NCBI GenBank assembly: GCA_937892105.1
Contig: CALAUZ010000400.1
Location: 1-16,295, forward strand
Reading direction: 5' to 3'
DNA from: an uncultured Fretibacterium sp.
Lineage (GTDB): Bacteria; Synergistota; Synergistia; Synergistales; Aminobacteriaceae
DNA: 16,295 nt
The translations under genes were made by a program, and so were the position numbers. Under the pieces are notes generated by a model, which saw nothing but the letters and a program-made list of their open reading frames with translations, was not told the DNA's origin and did no database searches. Below are positions 14,912-16,295 of this stretch, in pieces. Within the stretch, counting starts at the first letter, position 1, and every line of letters starts with the position of its first letter.

Positions 14912-16295
14912 ATGGAAGGAACTAAATATACAACAAAAGAGGCCGTATTACATCGCGCAAGGGAGGTTATAGGCATTCCTCTCAAAGACGTTGACTCAAC
15001 GGGGAGGCTTGCTACCGGAAAAGGGGCAATAGGAACCGTAATCGAAGAGAGCTGGTATGGATATTCTCCGAATTCGGAATCGGAGCCTGACTTTCCAGAA
15101 GCAGGTGTTGAACTCAAGGTAACACCTTATATCCGCACAAAAAGTGGTATCCGTGCTAAAGAACGCTTGGTATGTAATATTATAAATTACATGGAAGAGT
15201 ATAAAAGAACATTTGAGACCAGTGCGTTTTGGCATAAATGCAGCACAATGTTACTTATGTCGTATGAACATAGGGACGGAATACCAAAGGGAGACTTTAC
15301 AATTGATGAAGCTGTTTTGTTTAGTTTTCCAGAAGAAGATCTTTTAATCATCGAACATGATTGGGAAGTCATCATGGATAAAGTGCGCCGTGGTTTGGCG
15401 CACACTATATCAGAAGCGGATACTTTTTACCTTGCCGCTTGCACAAAGGGTGCTAACGCCAGTAGTGTAAGACAACAACCATTCTCAGAAATTCTTGCAA
15501 AGCAAAGGGCTTATTCTCTCAAGTCATCTTATATGACGCAGATACTCAATACGTACATTTTCGGGAGCGTACAAAATGAGCGAGTCATAAAAGATTGGCG
15601 TATTCTTTCTGCAACAACCTTTGAACAATATGTAGAGAACAAATTGTCTCCATATTACGGGAAAACGATTCAGGAATTGCGTTCGATATTTGACGTTGAT
15701 ACAACGGCGAAAAATATTGTGGAGTTACTTTTGGCAAGGATGCTTGGAGTAACTGGGAAAATCACTTCTACTGAGGAGTTTCAGAAGGCAGGAATCGTAC
15801 CAAAGACGGTAAGACTCATGCCCAATGGTCATTCAAAGGAAAGCATGTCTTTCCCAACATTTGATTTCATTGAAATTGTGAAAGAAACATGGGAAGAATC
15901 TGACTTGTATCAGACACTATCCTCAACAAAGTTTATGTTTGTAATTTTTCAAAGTGAGTACACAGATGATCCCGAGGAAATGGTTCAGAGCTTCAGTGTA
16001 GCAGGTGGGAAAAGACAACAACACGCTCCCTCTGGTGTAACCGGTTTTAAATTTAAAGGTATCAAATTTTGGAATATGCCTGTTGAAGATTTGGAAGAAG
16101 TCCAGAGGGTTTGGGAAAGAACAGTTGATACTATTCGGGCGGGGGTTGTTTTAACTTCAACGAAGTATGGTGTAACAAATAATCTTCCAAAGCAGTCTGA
16201 AAGTCGTGTGGCGCATGTGCGCCCTCATGGAAGAAATGCGGCCGATAAACTGCAGTTGCCAGATGGTAGAAACATTGTTTTGTCATCATTCTACC
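14912..16295 (+). CDS. Sau3AI/MutH-family type II restriction endonuclease, 3'-partial
   Basis: 461 codons open to the right edge. Sau3AI is about 490 residues, so only the last few tens are missing. The MutH/Sau3AI nuclease core is complete: E45 in the KGAIGTVIEE motif, then D60 and E67-L-K69 in PDFPEAGVELKVTPY, with the D-x6-E-x-K spacing I recall for MutH. Further Sau3AI-like signatures are KERLVCNIINY, CTKGANASSVRQQP and AKQRAYSLKSSYMTQIL in the first half. The C-terminal half repeats the fold as a degenerate effector-type domain, ending with HVRPHGRNAADKL. Members cut at GATC; that specificity is inferred for this protein. The family's protecting enzyme is usually a C5 methyltransferase, of which only a fragment lies upstream. 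No frameshift was found on reading every codon. Confidence 0.92.
   Translation, partial: MEGTKYTTKEAVLHRAREVIGIPLKDVDSTGRLATGKGAIGTVIEESWYGYSPNSESEPDFPEAGVELKVTPYIRTKSGIRAKERLVCNIINYMEEYKRTFETSAFWHKCSTMLLMSYEHRDGIPKGDFTIDEAVLFSFPEEDLLIIEHDWEVIMDKVRRGLAHTISEADTFYLAACTKGANASSVRQQPFSEILAKQRAYSLKSSYMTQILNTYIFGSVQNERVIKDWRILSATTFEQYVENKLSPYYGKTIQELRSIFDVDTTAKNIVELLLARMLGVTGKITSTEEFQKAGIVPKTVRLMPNGHSKESMSFPTFDFIEIVKETWEESDLYQTLSSTKFMFVIFQSEYTDDPEEMVQSFSVAGGKRQQHAPSGVTGFKFKGIKFWNMPVEDLEEVQRVWERTVDTIRAGVVLTSTKYGVTNNLPKQSESRVAHVRPHGRNAADKLQLPDGRNIVLSSFY

Noticed and set aside
14683..15405. Several minus-strand frames of 72-144 codons over the methyltransferase stub and nuclease
   Set aside because: They oppose the Sau3AI-like catalytic region, which is clearly coding on the plus strand.
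1..16295. Avoidance of GATC as evidence of long exposure to the Sau3AI-like nuclease
   Set aside because: GATC sites are readily found, including within the nuclease gene; I could not do a proper count, but there is clearly no absence.
1..16295. CRISPR arrays, tRNA or rRNA genes, insertion-sequence ends
   Set aside because: No regularly spaced repeats, no cloverleaf-like or rRNA sequence and no transposase were found on reading both strands.

Overview
The window reads as the accessory, defence-rich part of a bacterial chromosome. Coding is dense, composition is moderately AT-rich, and Shine-Dalgarno sites are clear. The P4-type integrase, the aspartic-protease/DUF5678-like pair and the Memo-AMMECR1 fusion next to a radical SAM gene suggest an anaerobe such as a Synergistota member or a Negativicute/Clostridium-like Bacillota. 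This is inference; no rRNA, tRNA or phylogenetic marker is present to test it.

Layout. (1) 1-3.2 kb, mobile-element debris or cargo: a P4-type tyrosine integrase whose beginning lies off the left edge, converging on a minus-strand operon of a winged-helix protein (possibly a replication initiator), a DUF5678-like protein and a retropepsin-like aspartic protease. (2) 3.2-4.0 kb, a decayed patch with two small genes that each carry one repairable frameshift; one shift lies in an (ATGA)3 repeat. (3) 4.0-6.4 kb, plus strand: a small GNAT acetyltransferase, a fused Memo/AMMECR1 protein and its radical SAM partner (the AmmeMemoRadiSam system), probably one transcription unit. (4) 6.4-13.4 kb, minus strand: a compact type I restriction-modification operon in the order ribbon-helix-helix regulator, hsdM, hsdS, hsdR, YgjP-like metallopeptidase. 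HsdS has only one target-recognition domain, while HsdM is unusually long. The operon has an extended -10 promoter beside a tandem 9-bp repeat that is a candidate operator. (5) 13.4-14.6 kb: a complete XerC/D-like tyrosine recombinase with a near-consensus promoter, preceded by an inverted repeat and a 13-bp direct repeat. (6) 14.6-16.3 kb, plus strand: the C-terminal stub of a DNA cytosine-5 methyltransferase, a strong RNA hairpin, and an apparently intact Sau3AI/MutH-family restriction endonuclease that runs off the right edge.

How the parts fit. The most striking picture is one restriction system abutting another. The methyltransferase reading frame is cut off just where the recombinase-associated repeats lie, while its restriction partner stays open with all nuclease residues present. 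The likely history is that the recombinase/type I module entered, or rearranged, an older GATC-type restriction locus. It remains open whether the missing methyltransferase half lies elsewhere, whether another enzyme protects the sites, or whether the recombinase switches the locus. A second point of interest is the half-size HsdS with the long HsdM, which predicts a palindromic bipartite recognition site.
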